Shown in pieces: positions 25,530 to 35,640 of a DNA stretch of 64,000 bases (position 1 is the first letter of the stretch; each line of letters starts with the position of its first letter). A program made the translations under genes and the position numbers. This DNA comes from Pseudoalteromonas rhizosphaerae (lineage in GTDB: Bacteria > Pseudomonadota > Gammaproteobacteria > Enterobacterales > Alteromonadaceae): the NCBI RefSeq assembly GCF_902498845.1, contig NZ_CABVLM010000016.1:60717-124716 (forward strand), written 5' to 3'. The notes beneath the pieces were generated by a model, which did no database searches, was not told where the DNA came from, and saw nothing but the letters and a program-made list of their open reading frames with translations.

Positions 25530-27530
25530 CTATCGCAGCCTTACTAAGGTGCGTTTTCGCTTTGGCTCAGTAAGATATAAAAGTTGCGTATTATCGTGTG
25601 AAGCATTAATTAACATATTGCCTTTCTCGTTCGCAATATGGCGTATTTCTGAGTGAGCGCTTTGTAAATCAAGCATATTAAGCTCATAACCATCTTCTTG
25701 CTCTAAGGTAATACTCAACGTTTGCTCATCGACCGCCAGACCAATAATATCACTATCATCTGCGTGCCATACTTGAGCAAAATTGCCATCTTGATCGAGT
25801 CGAAATACCTGTTTGTTATTTGAAAAATAAATCTGATCGTGTTTGTCTAAAGCCATTGCATAACAAGCCAGCCGCTCTCCTTGGCCAGTGAATGGCGATA
25901 AACTTAATGTTTGCATGTCTAATTTTGCTGGGTGAAATGTAACGCCATCGTCAGCGCGATATGAAACCAAGATCGCATCTTCATTATAAAACTTCTCTCT
26001 GAGATAAAACGAATGATGATGGTGGGCTATTTCTTGATAATCGCCACTTTTTAAATCAATTCGAAACAGTTTATCTTTGCTTGCGGTGATCACTTCTTCG
26101 CCATTTTTTGACCAAACAACCCCAAACAGTTCTTCATTATTAGGGTTTGCAAAAATCAGCGTTTGTTTACCTTGCTCATATAAAAATAGCTGTTTTAAAC
26201 CAAAACGATGGGATTCAAAGACAAACTTAGTTGAATCAGGTGAGAACACCGGTAAAAAATCAACCGACGAGGTATCGACAAGCTTTTCATACTGCTGAGG
26301 AGCGGTATTTGTTGCCCGTAAAATATCAACATCAATATTTACAAGCTCCATCAATATCTCCTCACCAGATGGCGTGAATGCAGCATCTCGAATAACTTGA
26401 TAATTATTAAAGGCGATATCAGTTGAGTTACCCTGACGATCAATAAGTAATAGATTATTTGTGCTGCTTATCAGCAAGTATTCACCACTTGGGTGCCAAC
26501 TAAGCCCCTGAATACCATCTTCAATAACGGCAATTGTTTTACTGCTATTATCCGTTAAATTCAGTATTTCAATACGGTAGTTATTTTGTCCTGCTTCATA
26601 ACCAAGCGCTAGTTGCGTTTGATCTGGCGACAACGCATGTAACTTTAACCAGTCTTGACCCATTGAGGCTTTGATTACCTGTTTTTGTTTAGTTTCTATA
26701 TTGACGGTCGAAAGCTGCGTATCATTTTTATGTTTTCGTTGCTCAATAAAATAAATCTGATTGTTATTAGTCCACTGCAATTGCTGGCTGGTAACTAAAT
26801 ATTCTTTAAACTCCAGTACCATGGCGTAATTTAAACTCGTTAGAGTTACCATATCTAAATTAAAATACGCTAATTGGCTAACATCATTTTGTTTTTCTAT
26901 AAAAGCCAATGCGCGATTATCCGCACTCCACCCTAGACTATAGTAGGTCGATGGGTGCTGGGATAATTGTACCTCTTTACCTGTCGTTAATTCTTTTAGC
27001 CAGATATGCTGATTATCATTGTCACCGCGAACAAATGCTAAATAATTGCCGTTATTAGATTGCGATTGAGAGGATTCATTGGCTTCATTTGATGTTACAG
27101 GCACCAACGCAGAGAAATCAGTTTTAACAACCTGCGTTGCAAATGCGAACCAACCACCAACCAAACATACAATTGTCACGGCGATAAAAGCCAACAACGG
27201 CCACTTTACACAGTGAGAACGTGTTTGTTCGTTAAGCTCAAGGCAATAACCCCGTTTCGGGTGGGTAATGATGAATTGTGGATTTTTAGAATCTTCATTT
27301 AATGCTTTCCTAAGCAGTGCAATATTGCGTTGCACATTACTTGGGCTAAACACTGAATTAGGCCACACAGCTGCAAAAATTTCTTCCTGGCTAACCACAT
27401 TGCCCCTATGAGAGTACAAAAATTGGAGCACATCCATAACCTTAGGTTCGACAATTTGTACGCCTTCAGCTGAGGAAATTTTACCACGGCTAACATCGAC
27501 GTCAAAATTCCCGATTCGAAACCTACCCAC
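25530..27530 (-). CDS. CadC-like membrane regulator with beta-propeller sensor
   Basis: 666 residues. An OmpR-type winged helix (about 1-97, ending THPKRGYCLEL) precedes a single transmembrane helix (about 109-131). A long periplasmic part follows with repeated TolB/WD40-like blades (for example LGWSADNRALAFI, LSPDQTQLALG, LSWHPSGEYLLI, FSPDSTKFVFES). This is a one-component membrane-bound regulator of the CadC/ToxR type with a propeller sensor. Ligand unknown. Divergent from the membrane spermidine-synthase-like gene; intergenic 128 bp. Confidence 0.88.
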   Translation of the reverse strand: MGRFRIGNFDVDVSRGKISSAEGVQIVEPKVMDVLQFLYSHRGNVVSQEEIFAAVWPNSVFSPSNVQRNIALLRKALNEDSKNPQFIITHPKRGYCLELNEQTRSHCVKWPLLAFIAVTIVCLVGGWFAFATQVVKTDFSALVPVTSNEANESSQSQSNNGNYLAFVRGDNDNQHIWLKELTTGKEVQLSQHPSTYYSLGWSADNRALAFIEKQNDVSQLAYFNLDMVTLTSLNYAMVLEFKEYLVTSQQLQWTNNNQIYFIEQRKHKNDTQLSTVNIETKQKQVIKASMGQDWLKLHALSPDQTQLALGYEAGQNNYRIEILNLTDNSSKTIAVIEDGIQGLSWHPSGEYLLISSTNNLLLIDRQGNSTDIAFNNYQVIRDAAFTPSGEEILMELVNIDVDILRATNTAPQQYEKLVDTSSVDFLPVFSPDSTKFVFESHRFGLKQLFLYEQGKQTLIFANPNNEELFGVVWSKNGEEVITASKDKLFRIDLKSGDYQEIAHHHHSFYLREKFYNEDAILVSYRADDGVTFHPAKLDMQTLSLSPFTGQGERLACYAMALDKHDQIYFSNNKQVFRLDQDGNFAQVWHADDSDIIGLAVDEQTLSITLEQEDGYELNMLDLQSAHSEIRHIANEKGNMLINASHDNTQLLYLTEPKRKRTLVRLR

Positions 27531-27658
27531 TTACAACTCCAATAAATTCATACAAATCATAGATTAAGATTTTCTTAAGATAAACTCAAGGGTTATTACA
27601 TTGCCGCATTAATTAGTTCAGTTAATGGTTAGGCACCATTTACTAAGTAATAAAAAAG

Positions 27659-29668
27659 ATGCAACGGATATTATCGACATTCATTATTTTTGTGAGCGCG
27701 TTTCTACTCTTTCAAATTCAACCTATCTTATCTAAAGAGCTACTACCCGAGTTTGGCGGTGGCGCTTCGGTTTGGTCAACCAGCCTATTTTTTTATCAAA
27801 GCATGCTGTTACTCGGCTATTTATATGCTCATTTGTTAAGCCGTTATCAGCTCAAACGACAATTATTTATACACACATTGTTAGTGGCTGTATCGAGCAT
27901 CATTACTTTTAACACAATTGAAGTCAGTCTATTTTTATCACTAACACCAGCGTGGTCAGTGATTGCTAAATTGTTTTTACAGGTTGGCTTAGTCTTTATG
28001 TTACTAAGTGCCACCAGCGTACTATTGCAGCGCTGGTATATTGAATCGACCGCTATGACTGTACCTTATCAATGGTATTCGCTTTCGAATCTGGGTTCAC
28101 TACTTGCTTTGCTGAGTTACCCATTTATTTTTGAAGTTTTATTTTCAATCGATGAGCAAAAGAGCTATTGGACAGTGGGGTTATTTGCATACTGCATACT
28201 GTTATTGTGCCTAATTTATGTATTATTTAGTAATGGCAGTATCGCTGATAAAGCTATTACTAAGTCAAAAACGACTTTGCTCGTCAAACCTAATTGGCTG
28301 TGGATTGCGTTCTCAGCAACCAGTTCAATGATGTTGATCGCGACAACTCAGATGATCAGCATCAACATCCCGCCTATGCCTCTGATATGGGCTTTACCAT
28401 TGGTAATATATTTGCTGACCTTCAGTTATGCGTTTGCATCCGCAAAAAGCTATAATCGCGCCCATTGGACGTACTTATTAATATTTAGCGCATTCGCAGG
28501 GCTGATGATGTTTTTCCTTGGCAGCCAATTTAATGCTTTAGCTCAACTGGTGATCTACAGCTTTATTTTATTCATTGTTTGTATGATCTGTCATGGTGAA
28601 CTTCGAAAACTCGCGCCAGATGGCTCACTGCTTACTGTATTTTATTTATATATCGCTTTAGGAGGAGTGATCGGCAGTTTACTCAGTGCCTTAGTCGCAC
28701 CGCTACTGTTTGAACAAATAACAGAATTCATTGTGGCGTTAGCTGTAGCGCTTTCATTATTTATATACACGCTACTCACCCAGACGACGAAAACGTCCTC
28801 TTGCTATAAAATAGCTTTACTGGCTACGCTGGTTATTTGGGGCACAGGATATAGCTATCTTTTTGTTAATTTTAATCAATACAACTTAGCGTCTGAGAGA
28901 AATTTTTACGGTTATGTCACTGTCAAAGACATTACAACGTCTGATCTTGCTGAACGACGCCTAATCGATGGCACAACGATTCATGGCTCACAGCCACTTA
29001 ATAAACAAACTGAACTCACAAACAGCTATTACCATCACCATACTGGTATCGCTAAATCATTGTCAGCATTAAAAAAGCAACAAGATTTAAATATAGGTAT
29101 TATTGGTTTAGGTGCTGGAGTTTTAGCAAAGTTTGGCGATAAGTTCGATAAAATCCGCTTTTATGAACTTAACCCTGCGGTTTATAACATGGCCATGAAT
29201 TATTTTTCATATTTAACAGATAGTCCTGCACGCATTGATGTGGCTATTGGCGATGGCAGAATCACCTTAACTGAAGAGCAAAAAAATAATGCACCGTTAA
29301 TGAATGCGTTAATTATTGATGCTTTTTCAAGTGATGTTATTCCTACCCATTTACTGACTGAAGAAGCTTTTCAGTTATATTGGCAGCGACTAACAAAAGG
29401 CGGCTTATTAATTATCCATATATCCAATAATCATATTGATTTGATGCCAGTGCTCCAAGCTCACAGTAAGCGCTTCGATAAATCTCTGATCAAATTTAAC
29501 TATAGCGGTACGCAGTTAGGCTCACAATGGGTCGTAATGACGAATAACCAAGCATTTTTAAATTCGATAGCCATGACAGACTTATCACCGATAACACCTT
29601 ATTCAACAGTACATTTGGCGCAATGGACAGATCAAAAGCACAGCCTGATCCCGCTCCTGAAACTTTGA
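27659..29668 (+). CDS. Multi-pass membrane protein with spermidine-synthase-like domain
   Basis: 669 residues. The first about 400 form many transmembrane helices beginning with FVSAFLLFQIQPILSKELLPEFGGGASVW, the typical start of the fused MFS/spermidine-synthase family. The C-terminal soluble domain has GLGAG (480s) as the SAM-type glycine loop, FYELNPAV, and GDGRI...LIIDAFSSD, which resemble SpeE. Genuine polyamine synthesis is unproven for this family. Divergent from the CadC-like regulator. Confidence 0.85.
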   Translation: MQRILSTFIIFVSAFLLFQIQPILSKELLPEFGGGASVWSTSLFFYQSMLLLGYLYAHLLSRYQLKRQLFIHTLLVAVSSIITFNTIEVSLFLSLTPAWSVIAKLFLQVGLVFMLLSATSVLLQRWYIESTAMTVPYQWYSLSNLGSLLALLSYPFIFEVLFSIDEQKSYWTVGLFAYCILLLCLIYVLFSNGSIADKAITKSKTTLLVKPNWLWIAFSATSSMMLIATTQMISINIPPMPLIWALPLVIYLLTFSYAFASAKSYNRAHWTYLLIFSAFAGLMMFFLGSQFNALAQLVIYSFILFIVCMICHGELRKLAPDGSLLTVFYLYIALGGVIGSLLSALVAPLLFEQITEFIVALAVALSLFIYTLLTQTTKTSSCYKIALLATLVIWGTGYSYLFVNFNQYNLASERNFYGYVTVKDITTSDLAERRLIDGTTIHGSQPLNKQTELTNSYYHHHTGIAKSLSALKKQQDLNIGIIGLGAGVLAKFGDKFDKIRFYELNPAVYNMAMNYFSYLTDSPARIDVAIGDGRITLTEEQKNNAPLMNALIIDAFSSDVIPTHLLTEEAFQLYWQRLTKGGLLIIHISNNHIDLMPVLQAHSKRFDKSLIKFNYSGTQLGSQWVVMTNNQAFLNSIAMTDLSPITPYSTVHLAQWTDQKHSLIPLLKL

Positions 29669-29694
29669 TGTCTATCTTAAAATAACCACAACAA

Positions 29695-29720
29695 AAAAGC
29701 GCGATTAACATCGCGCTTTT
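29695..29720. terminator. Bidirectional terminator before aroC
   Basis: AAAAGCGCGA and TCGCGCTTTT with a short TTAACA loop, between the plus-strand gene stop and the aroC stop. A and T runs flank the stem on both sides. Confidence 0.88.
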
Positions 29721-29749
29721 AAATAATTATAAATACTTTTAACTAAACC

Positions 29750-30847
29750 CTAAACAGAGCCATTTATTGGCCCATGCTCATGATGAACATGCGGGTTTTG
29801 ACCGCGTTGACGTAGTAAATGATCCATTAAAGTAATGGCCATCATCGCCTCGGCAATCGGGATTGCACGAATGCCAACACATGGATCGTGACGGCCTTTG
29901 GTGATCATCTCAACCGATTCATTACTCGTGTTAATACTGTTGCCAGGGATGGTAATACTCGATGTCGGTTTGAGTGCAATTGACGCGATTATATCTTGCC
30001 CTGTAGAGATACCTGCAAGCACCCCACCGGCATGATTTGAGGTAAAGCCTGCTGGCGTTAACTCATCACGATGCTCTGACCCTTTTTGCTCAACCACATC
30101 AAAGCCGTCGCCAATTTCAACGCCTTTTACTGCGTTAATACTCATTAGTGAATGTGCAAGTTCTGCATCAAGGCGGTCAAATACCGGCTCACCTAAACCA
30201 ACAGGTACATTCTTAGCCACTACTTTTACTTTCGCGCCGACTGAGTCACCTTGTTTTTTAAGGTCGCGCATATAGTCGTCAAGCGCGTCTAACTTGCTTG
30301 CATCTGGGAAAAAGAAAAGATTATTTTCAACTTCATCCCAATCGTAATTTTCAGCTTTAATTGGCCCTAATTGACTCAGACACGCACGTACTTCAATACC
30401 ATGAAATTGCTTTAAATACTTTTTAGCAATCGCACCTGCGGCAACACGAATAGCGGTTTCGCGAGCAGATGAACGGCCACCACCGCGATAATCGCGTAGG
30501 CCGTATTTATGCCAGTACGTGTAGTCACCATGACCTGGGCGAAATACGTCTTTAATTTTGCCATAATCTTGTGAGCGTTGGTCGGTATTTTCAATTAATA
30601 AACCAATACTGGTGCCGGTGGTTTTACCTTCAAAAACACCCGCTAAAATTTTAATTTGATCGCTCTCACGGCGCTGCGTAGTGTAACGGCTTTGCCCTGG
30701 CTTACGACGATCTAAATCGATTTGTAAATCTGCCTCAGTGATTTCAAGACCTGCGGGCGTGCCATCCACAACACCGCCTAAGGCGACGCCGTGGCTTTCG
30801 CCAAAGGTGGACACTTTAAATAACTGCCCTATGCTATTACCTGCCAT
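29750..30847 (-). CDS. aroC: Chorismate synthase
   Basis: Final step of the shikimate pathway: EPSP to chorismate using reduced FMN. 365 residues (E. coli 361). Family signatures visible are GESHGVALGGVVDGTPAGL near the start, RPGHGDYTYWHKYG, DYRGGGRSSARET, and GRHDPCVGIRAIPIAEAM. Downstream of prmB as in E. coli. Confidence 0.98.
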   Translation of the reverse strand: MAGNSIGQLFKVSTFGESHGVALGGVVDGTPAGLEITEADLQIDLDRRKPGQSRYTTQRRESDQIKILAGVFEGKTTGTSIGLLIENTDQRSQDYGKIKDVFRPGHGDYTYWHKYGLRDYRGGGRSSARETAIRVAAGAIAKKYLKQFHGIEVRACLSQLGPIKAENYDWDEVENNLFFFPDASKLDALDDYMRDLKKQGDSVGAKVKVVAKNVPVGLGEPVFDRLDAELAHSLMSINAVKGVEIGDGFDVVEQKGSEHRDELTPAGFTSNHAGGVLAGISTGQDIIASIALKPTSSITIPGNSINTSNESVEMITKGRHDPCVGIRAIPIAEAMMAITLMDHLLRQRGQNPHVHHEHGPINGSV

Positions 30848-30879
30848 TAACTTTCCTCATTCCTAATGACTACTAAGTA

Positions 30880-30896
30880 CCGAGCCTGAGGCTCGG
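30880..30896. other. Intercistronic hairpin between prmB and aroC
   Basis: CCGAGCC-TGA-GGCTCGG, a perfect 7-bp stem in the 67-bp gap between prmB and aroC. It has no T-run on the minus strand, so it more likely stabilises or processes the mRNA. A T-rich stretch follows on the plus strand. Confidence 0.5.
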
Positions 30897-30914
30897 CTTT
30901 GATTTTTGTGGTGA

Positions 30915-31850
30915 TCAGTCTGCGAAATATGCAACGAGTTGTTTTTTGCTGATCACAAATACGCCAAATCCACCTTGCTCAAACTCAACCCATTCAAAAG
31001 GCGCATTTGGATAAAGGGCATCCATGTGTACCATAGAATTACCAACTTCGACAAATAACAAACCGTTATCAGTTAGATGATCGGCCGCTTCACTCAAAAT
31101 AGTACGGGTTACATCAAGACCATCATGACCTGATGCCAAGCCAAGCTCTGGCTCATGGTGGAACTCACGCGGTAAATCAGCCATATCTTCGGCGTCTACA
31201 TACGGAGGGTTTGCCACGATCAGGTCATATTTCTGCCCTGGTACACCGCTGAATACGTCGGATTGAATAGGTAATACACGGTCACTTAACTGATAATCAG
31301 TGATATTGATATCAGCAACTTCGAGTGCTTCATAAGAAATATCAACGGCATCAACCTGCGCTTCTGCAAAAGTTTGTGCTAATGCAATCGCGATACAACC
31401 AGAACCGGTACATAAATCTAAAATACGATTTACCGATTCAGGCTCAGCTAGCCAAGGTGAAAAGCGATTATGTATTAACTCTGCAAAAGGTGAACGTGGG
31501 ATCAATACGCGCTCATCGACATAAAATGGCATATTAGCAAACCATGCAATATTAGTCAGATAAGGTACTGGCGTGAAATCATTTATACGTTCTGCAATTA
31601 ATCCCGCAAGGCGGTTTTTTTCGGTGCTAGTTAACCGTGCATGCATTAATTCTTTTGGTGCATCAATGGGTAAGCTTAACGCGGGCAGTAACAAGTTGAC
31701 TGCTTCATCCCATGCGTTATCAGTTCCATGACCAAAGAAAATACCACTGCTGGCAAATTGACTCGTGGTCCACCGTAGCCAATCGTGTAACGTTGACAGT
31801 TCTGCTACAGCTTCATCTAAGGTTGCTTCTTCTATTAATAATTCGCTCAT
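30915..31850 (-). CDS. prmB: Ribosomal protein L3 glutamine methyltransferase PrmB
   Basis: Methylates a Gln of ribosomal protein L3 using S-adenosylmethionine. 311 residues (E. coli 310). LDLCTGSGCIAIALA is the SAM-binding motif and ANPPYVD the NPPY catalytic motif, with HEPELGLASGHDGL after it. Located directly upstream of aroC and divergent from smrB, the E. coli arrangement. Confidence 0.96.
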   Translation of the reverse strand: MSELLIEEATLDEAVAELSTLHDWLRWTTSQFASSGIFFGHGTDNAWDEAVNLLLPALSLPIDAPKELMHARLTSTEKNRLAGLIAERINDFTPVPYLTNIAWFANMPFYVDERVLIPRSPFAELIHNRFSPWLAEPESVNRILDLCTGSGCIAIALAQTFAEAQVDAVDISYEALEVADINITDYQLSDRVLPIQSDVFSGVPGQKYDLIVANPPYVDAEDMADLPREFHHEPELGLASGHDGLDVTRTILSEAADHLTDNGLLFVEVGNSMVHMDALYPNAPFEWVEFEQGGFGVFVISKKQLVAYFAD

Positions 31851-31997
31851 ATTCGTTATCTACCTGCTGCTTTAGAAAATATCAATTCAATCGAGGCGCA
31901 ATTAAGGCCCCATGATTGCCCTATTGTAACGCTTTTTTACACAGTTTTTACTCTGTTTTCACTCGATTTCTAGCGTTTTTTTGTTTAGACTGCCGCT

Positions 31998-32555
31998 ATG
32001 AAAAAAGATCCTCTCTCAAACGCAGATATTAGCCCTGACGACATCGATATGTTTCGTCAAAGTATTAATGGTGCCCGTGTATTTAAACAAGACACGCATC
32101 GCTTTGCTAACAAACCTAAAATCTCACAAGCTAAGCTGTTTGCCCAGCAAAAAAAGCAACATCAGGCAGAATTTTTCTTTTCTGATGAATATGTGCCAGA
32201 TATTGATACCAACGGAACGGTTAATTATGTGCAAGACGGTCAAGATCGTTTTTTAGCAAAGCAGTTACGCCGAGGTGACTTTGTACCTGATTTAACCCTT
32301 GATTTACATGGTTTAAATAAGGAGTTGGCAAAAGATGAACTCGCAGGACTGATCCATGAGTGCAAAAAGAAGCACTACTACTGTGCGTGTGTAGTACATG
32401 GTATTGGTGGACATATACTCAGACACAAAGTGCCGCAATATTTAGTACAGCATCCAGATGTCATAGCAATACACCAAGCGCCACTTGAATACGGTGGTAA
32501 AGGTGCAGTACTTATTTTAATAAACTTACCACAAAGTGATGAATTTAGACGCTAA
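31998..32555 (+). CDS. smrB: Ribosome rescue endonuclease SmrB
   Basis: Cleaves mRNA between collided ribosomes. 185 residues (E. coli 183). An N-terminal helix region with DDIDMFRQSINGARVFKQD is followed by a C-terminal Smr domain (about 95-180). The Smr domain contains LDLHGLN, VVHGIGGHILRHKVPQYL and GGKGAVLILI. Divergent from prmB. Confidence 0.95.
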   Translation: MKKDPLSNADISPDDIDMFRQSINGARVFKQDTHRFANKPKISQAKLFAQQKKQHQAEFFFSDEYVPDIDTNGTVNYVQDGQDRFLAKQLRRGDFVPDLTLDLHGLNKELAKDELAGLIHECKKKHYYCACVVHGIGGHILRHKVPQYLVQHPDVIAIHQAPLEYGGKGAVLILINLPQSDEFRR

Positions 32556-32591
32556 GCGTTAACGTTATCCCTATTTCAAGGCAACAGTGCA

Positions 32592-33515
32592 GTGCATATT
32601 TTCTCTATCATCTTTCCGCTGATTTTCATTGTTGCGCTTGGTTTTAGTTGTTGTAAATTAAAGTTTTTTGAACAGCAACACATTGCAGGGCTAAGTAAGT
32701 TTACTTTTTACATTAGCCTGCCGGCATTTTTATTTTTAAATATGTCGCAAATCGATTTACAGCAAAGTATTAGTTTATCGGCCTTTCTGAGTTTTTATAT
32801 TCCTGTACTGAGCGTATTTGCCTTAGGTATTTTGGTTGACCGCTGTTATTTAGCTAAGCAAAAAAATTATCAACAACACAGTGTATTTGGCTTAGCGTCG
32901 AGTTACTCAAACATGGTGTTGGTGGGCATTCCTATCATCATCGCATCCCTTGGCAAAGAAATGATCGCCATCGCTTTTATGATCATTACCTTTCATAGCA
33001 CATTGCTGTTTGCACTCACCTATTTAATCGGCGCAAAGGGCAGCGAACATGCATTTTCATGGTCAAGTTTTGCTAAGAGCATGGTACTGAATCCGATTGT
33101 ATTGAGCATCGGCTGCGGACTAATATTAAATGTCAGCGGCATTGTTTTGTTTGATAACCTAGCAAAGAGTTTAGAGCTTTTAGCGACCCCCGCCATTGCC
33201 TGCGCGTTATTTGTATTAGGCGCCAACTTAGCGTTTTACAAAATTGCAGCTAACTGGCAACCCGCATTAATCGCCTCGTTAATGAAGATTTTTTTACTTC
33301 CTGCTGGGGTATTTTTAATCGGTGCATACGCATTTGAATTAGATAGAGAGATTTTGAACGTGTTAGTGCTATTAAGCGCCTCTCCTGTTGGTGTAAATGC
33401 TTACCTTATTGCCAGTCAAATAGGTCAACATCAGGTGACATTAGCCAGTGCAGTTGTACTGTCAACGGTTTTAAGTGTGATTAGCTTTAGTTTTTGGTTA
33501 TCGGTATTGCTTTAA
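32592..33515 (+). CDS. AEC (auxin efflux carrier) family transporter
   Basis: 307-residue inner-membrane protein with about ten hydrophobic helices in two repeats of five (breaks near residue 160). SLPAFLFLNMSQ and SSYSNMVLVGIPII are typical of the family. Probably exports a small organic acid or amino acid; substrate unknown. GTG start with AAGG upstream. 36 bp after smrB. Confidence 0.88.
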   Translation: MHIFSIIFPLIFIVALGFSCCKLKFFEQQHIAGLSKFTFYISLPAFLFLNMSQIDLQQSISLSAFLSFYIPVLSVFALGILVDRCYLAKQKNYQQHSVFGLASSYSNMVLVGIPIIIASLGKEMIAIAFMIITFHSTLLFALTYLIGAKGSEHAFSWSSFAKSMVLNPIVLSIGCGLILNVSGIVLFDNLAKSLELLATPAIACALFVLGANLAFYKIAANWQPALIASLMKIFLLPAGVFLIGAYAFELDREILNVLVLLSASPVGVNAYLIASQIGQHQVTLASAVVLSTVLSVISFSFWLSVLL

Positions 33516-33518
33516 CCT

Positions 33519-34256
33519 TTACAAACCGCCAGCTACATCAACAAAGCTACCTGTGGTAAACGATGCCTGCTCAGAGGCTAAAAAGTAAATTGCAGCGGCA
33601 ACTTCCTCAGGTTGTCCACCTCGGCCCAATGGCAGCTTGTCTTTAAGACGCTCCACCCGATTTACTTCACCACCGTCGCGGTGCATATCGGTGTAGATTA
33701 ACCCTGGGCGCACTGAGTTAACACGAATACCTAACTTGGCTACTTCTTTGGCTAAACCAATGGTTAACGTGTCCATTGCTCCTTTAGATGCGGCATAATC
33801 AATATATTCATTTGGTGAACCGGTTTTAGCCGCTGCCGATGATACATTAACGATACTGCCGCCACTGGGCATTCGCTTAATCGCTTCTCGGGCACATAAA
33901 AAAGCGCTTGTTACATTGGTGGTTAGCACTTCATTTATACGCGAGGCTCCCATCTCAAGTAATGGCATTTGCGGTTTCAAAATACCCGCATTATTTATAA
34001 GCACATCTAATTTGCCAAATAACTCATCTACTTTTGTAAACAGGGTCAGCACTTGCGTTTCATCAGACACATCTGCTTGCACTATTTCGGCTTTTACAGC
34101 AAAGCCGCGTGCTTGCTCTGCTATTTTTTCTGCGCTGTGTTGATCCGTTTTATAATTAATACAAACATCATAACCGTGACTAGCAAAATAAATTGCGGTT
34201 GCAGCACCAATTCCTCGGCTTGCTCCGGTTATAAGTACTACTGGGTTAGATTTCAT
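33519..34256 (-). CDS. Short-chain dehydrogenase/reductase
   Basis: 245 residues. Cofactor loop TGASRGIG (10-17), NNAG (88-91), catalytic Ser140 and YAASK (Tyr154, Lys158). Classical SDR of the FabG type, oxidoreductase of an unknown substrate with NAD(P)H. The C-terminus TTGSFVDVAGG is typical. 28 bp downstream of the ASCH gene in an apparent operon. Confidence 0.93.
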   Translation of the reverse strand: MKSNPVVLITGASRGIGAATAIYFASHGYDVCINYKTDQHSAEKIAEQARGFAVKAEIVQADVSDETQVLTLFTKVDELFGKLDVLINNAGILKPQMPLLEMGASRINEVLTTNVTSAFLCAREAIKRMPSGGSIVNVSSAAAKTGSPNEYIDYAASKGAMDTLTIGLAKEVAKLGIRVNSVRPGLIYTDMHRDGGEVNRVERLKDKLPLGRGGQPEEVAAAIYFLASEQASFTTGSFVDVAGGL

Positions 34257-34284
34257 TGTCTGTCCTTATCTATACAAAATAATA

Positions 34285-34770
34285 TTACGCCACATAAACC
34301 AATTTAAATTGTTCACAAACTAAGGGCATCATATTACTACGTTCAAATTTAGTTTCGGCAAGTTCCCGCTGATAATACGTCCAGTGCACTTTTCGCCAAT
34401 AGTGAAGACTTTTATCTCCTTCACCTTCTAACGCCGCATATTCAGCGGTTATTTCGTTGTAAGGCACGATTGCGACACTCGTTGTTTCAATAACCCCTAA
34501 AGGCTCACCATGCCAGTTAGTGAAAATGGCTAAATCACCAACTTTGGGGAGCGCTTCTTTACTATGCTCAAACCAATAAAGTGATGTTGTGGTTGCTTGC
34601 TTTATGCCCTTTAAAACCAGTGCTGCACATTCATCGGCATCAATTTGATTATCACAAAAGTACCAAACCGGGAGCTTTGTGATTGAACGACTGTAGGCGT
34701 GATTAAATTCATTTATAAGTCGTTCAATTGCTTGGGGGTTACTTGATTGCAGCAACAACTGAAATCTCAA
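34285..34770 (-). CDS. ASCH domain protein
   Basis: 161 residues. LVLKGIKQATTTSLYWFE and VGDLAIFTNWHGEPLGVIETT are the ASCH beta-barrel signature, and EGDKSLHYWRKVHWTYY follows. ASCH proteins are RNA-binding or hydrolyse modified nucleosides; this one is unassigned. The start is uncertain. A TTG at 34770 overlaps ridA by 32 bases and no clear ribosome-binding site was found, so the start could be slightly internal. Confidence 0.8.
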   Translation of the reverse strand: MRFQLLLQSSNPQAIERLINEFNHAYSRSITKLPVWYFCDNQIDADECAALVLKGIKQATTTSLYWFEHSKEALPKVGDLAIFTNWHGEPLGVIETTSVAIVPYNEITAEYAALEGEGDKSLHYWRKVHWTYYQRELAETKFERSNMMPLVCEQFKLVYVA

Positions 34771-35089
34771 CTAACAAAGCATCGCGGGCCATTTTAGCTT
34801 CCACGCAGGCACGTGCGGGCGCATGACCTGCTGGTACCCACGCATCCCAAACCGCATTCATATCGGCAAAGTAATCCATGCTTTTTACATAAATAGTGGC
34901 GCTGAGCATATGCTCTTTTGAACTTCCCGCCTCATTTAAAAGTAACTCAACTTTATCAAGCATAGTTTGCGTTTGTTCGGTGATGCCCTGCTCTGCGTCA
35001 GCACATACTTGGCCACATAAGTACACCGTACCATTGTGCTTAACGATACGACTCATGCGAGTTGCGGTTTGAATACGTTCAATTGTCAT
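34739..35089 (-). CDS. RidA family enamine/imine deaminase
   Basis: 116 residues. VYLCGQVCAD, the conserved Arg93 in PARACVEAKMA and a final VEISVVAA strand fit the RidA/YjgF fold. Hydrolyses reactive imines from amino-acid metabolism. Resembles the YoaB-type subgroup. Overlaps the ASCH gene. Confidence 0.9.
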   Translation of the reverse strand: MTIERIQTATRMSRIVKHNGTVYLCGQVCADAEQGITEQTQTMLDKVELLLNEAGSSKEHMLSATIYVKSMDYFADMNAVWDAWVPAGHAPARACVEAKMARDALLVEISVVAAIK

Positions 35090-35163
35090 AAAATTGTCTT
35101 TGCTAAATTAGTGTGTAGCTAATTTAGCAAATTTAAAAAGGAACGCAAGGTTTGGGTATGAGG

Positions 35164-35640
35164 CTAAACTGCTACGTTATTAGGTGCATGAATACTGAGG
35201 TATTGGCTTTTATGGCGACTTTCATCGTAACTCAATACGGCAACCGCTCCAGTGTTAAATATCGGCATATTCCCAGCACTCAATTGGTCAACTAAATAAC
35301 TAACTATTGGCATGTGAGCTACGACCAACCAGGTATCGCATTGTGGATGCATCGCGATGAGAGTTTCTAGATAATCGGCGGCAATTTGTGGATTGCCTTC
35401 AGGGATTATATCGCTGCAAGTTTCTTCGAATAAAAAAGCGTTATGCTTTTTTACTCCTTCCGCTGTTTGCTGAGCACGAATGTAAGGGCTTACTAACAAT
35501 GCCGTTGGGGTATGCGTTGCTTGCAACCATAAACCCATTTTTTCGGCCTGTTGTTGGCCAACCGAGGTCAAATTTCTACTTGCATCGTCAGCTTGCATCG
35601 GTGTTGCTTCGCCGTGGCGCATTATTAAGATTGTTTTCAT
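35164..35640 (-). CDS. sixA: Phosphohistidine phosphatase SixA
   Basis: 158 residues of the histidine-phosphatase fold. MRHGEA has the catalytic RHG at residues 8-10, then NLTSVGQQQAEKMG, SPYIRAQQTAEG, and VVAHMPIVSYLV with the second His. SixA dephosphorylates phosphohistidine, including on PTS proteins in E. coli. Divergent from the M16 peptidase. Confidence 0.92.
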   Translation of the reverse strand: MKTILIMRHGEATPMQADDASRNLTSVGQQQAEKMGLWLQATHTPTALLVSPYIRAQQTAEGVKKHNAFLFEETCSDIIPEGNPQIAADYLETLIAMHPQCDTWLVVAHMPIVSYLVDQLSAGNMPIFNTGAVAVLSYDESRHKSQYLSIHAPNNVAV

